The notes under the pieces were generated by a model. That model had not been told where the DNA came from. It saw only the letters and a list, made by a program, of their open reading frames with translations, and searched no databases. 64,000 nucleotides of DNA from Helicoverpa zea. Lineage: Eukaryota; Arthropoda; Insecta; Lepidoptera; Noctuidae. Shown piece after piece: positions 58,996 through 64,000 of this stretch. The stretch spans positions 2,170,001 through 2,234,000 of the forward strand of contig NC_061463.1 in NCBI RefSeq assembly GCF_022581195.2, given 5' to 3'. Position 1 is the stretch's first letter; the number at the start of each line of letters is the position of its first letter. A program made the translations under genes and the position numbers.

Positions 58996-59368
58996 TACAG
59001 GAATGAATTTTATCCAGTGCGCAAACTTTGTCAACTTATAGTTAAATAAGTTTTATAGATACGTATATTTTTATTTTGTAGTGTTTTAGTACAAAAAAGA
59101 AAAATTATTGATATCGAAAGGTGTTTATTTTGTAACCGATAGTACGGTCACAGTCGTCATAGTATGCACGGCGGCAACGCGAAACCGGTTTACTGACGGA
59201 GCTCCGCTCGGTGCGCGTAAGAATAGTTGGTATCCATATTTTGCTGATTTTTTTGATTTGGACAAAAGAATGAAAAATTTTTTTTTACTGATGATGCAGA
59301 TATGTTCTGTTAACGATTCTGGACCACCAGTTTTTTTTTGCGCACTGCTTAAAATTCATTCCTGTATA
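58996..59368. mobile_element. 373-bp MITE with 9-bp direct flanks
   Basis: TACAGGAATGAATTTTATCC then AGTGCGCAAA on the left is mirrored by the inverse of TACAGGAATGAATTTTAAGC then AGTGCGCAAAA on the right. GTCTATTTA occurs directly outside both ends (58987-58995, 59369-59377). Depending on the end chosen the duplication is 9 bp or TA/TATA. Confidence 0.75.
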
Positions 59369-59377
59369 GTCTATTTA

Positions 59378-60956
59378 AAAATGGGCGTTGAATTTCAGTC
59401 TTCGAATTACACTTACTTTTTGACCACATAGATCTGCTCTTTAGTTCTTTAGGTACTCTTTAGTTTTTTCTAGTTACTAAGGGTTTAGTAATAACACAGA
59501 ATTTGACCGTAATATATATATTTTTTGTGCTATAAACTGAAAAAATTTAAAAGATGATTTCGACATATTTTATCAAGAATTTTCATCAAACAATCTACTT
59601 CAGCGTAATCTTTAGTTTCATAGCAATACACTATTCTTTTGCCCAAAAACCTAGGTTAGACTATTATCCCAAGATATTTTTGCTCGTATATCCACAGAGT
59701 AATGTCTATGGCATACAAATAGGAGTTTTTCGGCTATTTTTACGATGTGACGTCACTGTTGCTAAGCGCCGAACTAAGAGCTGACATATGGGACGAAATA
59801 TTGGGCTTCAGTCTAATAGTTTGTCTAATTTTGTTTCTAGTATGGTTATTGAAAAATATTTGTACTTCCTAAAACAAGTAGATTACTTTGAATACTTATA
59901 TAATTTCTGAGGATTAATTCTTAGTCATAAAATCAGATACTTACTTGAATATGAGTTTTTGGATTCCAGTTTGCAAACGCTATTCAAGGGAAAATCATTT
60001 GTTTCTTTATCCTCGCTTTTGTATTTTTATTCAGTGCTGCACTACAAACCTGAATAACTTGGGGAAAAGAAGAAGGAAGTTCAAAATAAAAAACTAAATA
60101 CTGGCTAAGAGGGACAGCCGAAATCTTGATAGGGAAGACCTATGATTACAGTACAAATTATAGTGCAAATGATAAGCACAACAATAAATAAATAAATTTC
60201 TACACATTTCTTAAATGTAACTATTCGGCCTATATCCATGATGCCATGCATATAAATAGCGAGTACAACATGAGATAATATTTAGGCACGAAAACAGTAC
60301 TATATAGGTATTAACATTTTTTTCGTACTGTGTGTGCACTCGGTACTCTTATTTAAATCTTGCGAAAATATTCAAATCTCAAAATAAGTGTGAGCAAAGT
60401 GTATGATCTGCATTTGTTTTATAAAAATGCCTATGCCTAGTACAGATTTCGTCAAACTTTGCCAGTCGTAGGTTATCCGTTTCAATCTCAGACATGCGCA
60501 GTAATGTTTTAGACTGTCTTGAAGTTGCTACACGCCACCCTCAGAGCGGCAGAGTTATTTAACAAGACAAATCTCATTGTATCACTCGTATCCAAGAATA
60601 TTCCTTCATTGACTTACCTTTTATTCGGTTTGATGAAGATTTGTGTCAAGAAGGTAATTAAGAAATTAGATTTAATACCTTTTATTGCACCTACATAATA
60701 TCTGAGTAAAAATGTATCATTCAGCTGTAAAATAAACCATCACACAAACTTACACAAGTATGTCGTTCACAATATAAGTAGTAGTTTATATTCCATAGTG
60801 TGAACTCACAATTACACAGGCGTGTAAGCACGCGAGTGAGGATGACATGATATATCTGTCACTAATTATGTCAATGAAATATCGGTTGTCACCAACGTAG
60901 GTTTGTAAGCATCTATTGGGCGGTAGGAACTTTAACCTTGACATAAGTAATATCTT
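59378..60956. other. No gene seen
   Basis: AT-rich. The frame at 59554-59784 has no recognisable motif. Confidence 0.5.
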
Positions 60957-61100
60957 TATCATCATCAGTAGGTTTTTTTATCGTCCCATTCCAAGGCACA
61001 GGCCTCTTCTCGTGCAGAGAAGGAATGAGCGTTAATCATTATGCTCGCTCAAAGCGCTTTAGAAATTTCAGACTATTTAAGTCCTGGTTTCCTCAAGATG
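60957..61100. repeat. LINE-related repeat fragment
   Basis: ATCATCATCAGTAGG, then GGCACAGGCCTCTTCTCGTG, GCGTTAATCATTATGCTCGC and CTGGTTTCCTCAAGATGTTT match the fragment at 14380-14510. An inverted triplet tail at the left implies a minus-strand LINE 3' end. Confidence 0.5.
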
Positions 61101-61404
61101 TTTTCTTTTGCCATAATTCTATAATTGGAGTATCAGACTACGTTATCTGATTACTCATTCACTGTTGAACATAAGCCTTCGTCTTCTCATCCATCATCAG
61201 CTCAGTAATTTAAATTACATTTCCAAGTACCATTAAAATGCTTTACCACCAAATAAATTAAGTTTCTAACTTGGCTAAGGTGTGTCGGAAATTCAAGTGA
61301 CAAAAGCCTATCGGATTAGACGGCTTACGGTCGATAGGTCGTGTTTTAGAAGCCCACTTACTGCACTCACACTTGGAGTAGCTACCTGTAGGTATCTTGC
61401 TTTA

Positions 61405-62379
61405 TGTATATGTTATGGACCATGTGATTAATTCGGGCATTATTTATAATGCCCGCGCATTATGAATAATGTCTAGCTTTGTCGGGCCAAGTGATTAATA
61501 ACTATCTTAACTTCATTATTTATCACATTGCACGGGCATTATTATATTGCTACATGATAGTTGGTCAATTTGATAATAAAGCTATATTTGGTGGCAGTTG
61601 TTCTAATAAATAAATCCTGTTACTTGCTACATATTTTATGATTATTGTTTTAAATTATATGTTCTATTTTAATGGGAAATTATAAGTACACAAAATTATT
61701 AATTGGACAATTGTCATCTAATTTACTAACTCGGCCTCGTTTTTCTTGATCTCATTTTTCTTGGCTCGTTTTTTTTATGGTAGAATTTAATTTGGATTCA
61801 AAACATTGTATTAAAAACTGAACTTAATGACGAAAACGAATCGCTGCAAAACTGACTCCACGTAGTTTTGTCTGCCCTACCCCTAGAGTGCAATTCAAAA
61901 CCGCGTAGGCACGGAGGGGCGAGGCGGCCTGCGAGCTGAGGCGCAGGTAGTTGAAACGCTCGCCGCCGCGGCTGAGGCTGGCCGGCCGAGCCGGTCAGCA
62001 AGCCGAAGCTGCGGTGGTGAGCGTGAAAACTATCTGCGACGATAAGCTCGCATGGGACCGCCGGAGCCCCGCAGCGCCGGAGCCGTGACAGAAGCCATGC
62101 TTGCTGCATGTTGCATGCTTACTTCTATGCTCTGTCAATTGATATGGGATGTGTTATATTTAGTTTATTTTAAGTTAAATGTCAATAACAACAAAAAAAA
62201 TGAAATTAAATATGTTTGTATTACTTTGCCCAAAAGGTCACGTGCAATATGTATAGTGCCCGGTCAATTTGATTGTTTGAATAATTATTATCAAATTGCA
62301 CTCTCATATTGGGCATTATTCATAATGACCGGGCATTATGTATACTGCCCAATTTATCACTTGGTCCATAACATATACA
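61405..62379. mobile_element. 975-bp TIR element with GGGCATTAT repeats and a GC-rich core
   Basis: TGTATATGTTATGGACCA (61405-61422) is mirrored exactly by 62363-62379 and similar inward for over 60 bp (GTGAT(T/A)AATT, GGGCA, ATTATGAATAATG). Each end carries several palindromic GGGCATTAT/ATAATGCCC units. Flanking duplication is unclear because the ends start in TA steps. The middle (about 61860-62100) is strikingly GC-rich and may be captured sequence. Confidence 0.75.
61860..62100 (-). other. GC-rich core inside the TIR element
   Basis: Clearly GC-rich, unlike everything around it. The minus strand is open for about 100 codons (61798-62109), with prolines, arginines and alanines but no domain. 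A captured host promoter/5' exon or a widespread moth repeat are both possible. Confidence 0.4.
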
Positions 62380-64000
62380 ATCTTAAAGGAGGGAATTTGT
62401 GAAGTTTTTTTTAAAACGTTTAATGTAGATCTGAAATCCTTGCCAATATTGTAAGTCTCTTTGGATGACTTTCCGGCTTCTCGCCTTAACTAAACCAACT
62501 TAAAATATAGTCCTCAGAAAGGACATTAGCTACTTATCCGGATGCAAGAAGTAGTTCCATCGGAAAACAGCGTGGACCACGGAGAATGGCTAGATTGGTA
62601 CAAGACCATGAATACGACTCTGGTCTTATTATCAGTGCGACAAGCAGTCTTTATGCTTAAAATAGTTTATACATGCATGGTTATGATTAGTGATATACAT
62701 GATTATGATAGCATTACGCAAGCTCTTCCTTCCTTCCATTTCAAACTATCACAAGTGAATATTTGTTCGGCAATAACCTTATATCCTCCTCGAGTCTTCC
62801 CGTTTGTGTCCTTGACCTCGATCCTCCTCCGTATCGATTTCACGCAGTTGACATAACAGAGTGGATTCGGTTAAATACTGCTGACTGAGAAATATTCTTT
62901 ATTTTACCCACAGTATTTTTTGTCTTTAGGTAGAATTGTTTCTGTGGATGTATATAGAGTTGTATAAATCCGTTATATGGGCGTGTCAGAGTCTATATCT
63001 ATCGAGGTACAGGAAGTAATTCCCTTGGGACGCGCGTGACACCGCGAGAGTCATCAAGTTATAAGAACTCGAGACCTTAAAAGTTCTCTCAAAGCTTTAA
63101 GAATATTGATACCTTATAGGACCTTTTTAATATAAAAGTAACAGTCACATTGTATAATTAAACTAAAAGGCCAATTGGATCAAACAATATTATTTTAAAA
63201 AAGCTAACCAAAGAAGAAGACAAAATGTATGTCTCCTAAGTTACATGTAAAACTGCAGGATATAAATTCCATTCCATTCCACTGGTATAACGATTTAAAG
63301 TATCGGTTCAAGCGACAACGTACAATGTCACAGTACATTGCCAGGGTCATACCCTTGATAATGGCCCAAATTAGGCCAATTTAAAAGCAAATTCGGTTCT
63401 ACAGACGCGTTGGGGATCCTTATGCAGTCTTTGTTACAAAGTATTAAGTTAAATGAAAGAATACACTGTTGATCACGGACAGTATAATCGTATTAGAATT
63501 TGGGTTCTTAATTATCGAAGTCAACTAGGATTCATTGATATAAATAGGGTATTCGAAGGGTATTCTACGAATCTTTATTTTTCGCACGTACTTTATTTTC
63601 GCGAACAGCGCTAAAAATTGATACAAGGAAAATCCCTTATGCCCCTAAAAATTCAAGGTCACTTAACTCCTATTGCATATTTTTTTATTGAACCCTTCTC
63701 TGGTTTTCCTGTGGCTCTTCTACATGACTTATCCTACATAACATGTCAGACAGGCGTACATTTCTATATGCATATCGTATATGCCAAATTCCCGTGTCAT
63801 ATGTCAACTGGTTATCAATCAGGATGACGAGCGGCGCGACGGTTATAAAGCAAATTGAGAATACGAAGGTCATGGTTGAGTGGACCTGAAGAATTGAGAC
63901 TAGCCAAGGAGTTTTAAATAATCCTTCTGTGATTTTCACAGAAATTACCGTGAATTGGTCCCAATTAGGCGTTTTTTCACCAAGGCTGTATTAATTGAGA
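62380..64000. other. No gene seen
   Basis: AT-rich. A Lep1-like tail (GGGACGCGCGTGACACCGCG) lies at about 63027-63055. Frames at 62542-62856 and 63618-63939 show no motif. Confidence 0.5.

Noticed and set aside
61798..62109. Minus-strand 103-codon frame as a host gene
   Set aside because: Open mainly because the segment is GC-rich; it sits inside a TIR element and has no domain.

Overview
This window looks like nuclear DNA of a moth or butterfly, probably noctuid-like. The sequence is AT-rich, has almost no long open frames, and is dense with repeats typical of Lepidoptera: Lep1-type Helitron fragments, tRNA-derived SINEs with GATGATG tails, RTE-type LINE ends, GGGTTCCGTACC-type repeats, and MITEs. 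The order and family are inferred from repeat style and splice signals; no species-diagnostic marker is present.

Layout. 1-1.34 kb holds a partial copy of a large repeat whose fuller copy lies at 24.2-26.96 kb; the first copy carries a 394-bp MITE missing from the second. 1.3-24 kb is non-coding DNA with scattered SINEs, Helitron and LINE fragments. It also has two promoter-like spots: paired TGACGTCA sites ahead of a candidate signal-peptide exon at 14.8 kb, and a TATA/TGACGTCA cluster at 18.5 kb. 28.1-31.7 kb is a non-LTR retrotransposon with an intact endonuclease/reverse-transcriptase frame. Its ORF1 is 5'-truncated and joins ORF2 through a textbook -1 slippery heptamer, TTTAAAC, directly before the ORF1 stop. 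33-35 kb has a fold-back element and two SINEs with clear target duplications. A decayed coding-like stretch lies at 39.9-40.4 kb. 42.86-45.97 kb is a two-gene PIF/Harbinger-type DNA transposon with convergent SANT/Myb-like and transposase genes, both broken, and a 6-10-bp flanking duplication that is unusual for that superfamily. A likely piggyBac transposase remnant follows at 47.2 kb.

The only confidently recognised host gene is tRNA dimethylallyltransferase (TRIT1/MiaA family) on the plus strand: two internal coding exons at 51.2 and 53.3-53.7 kb with matching splice phases. The P-loop exon and the C-terminal exons were not found. 57-62.4 kb is a cluster of TIR elements, including a Harbinger-like MITE nested in a larger TIR element and a 975-bp element around a GC-rich core.

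Apart from TRIT1 the genes do not form a pathway; most structure is explained by layered transposition. The best candidates for something new are the LINE frameshift site and the Harbinger-like element with its long target duplication, duplicated terminal motifs and promoter-proximal hairpin.
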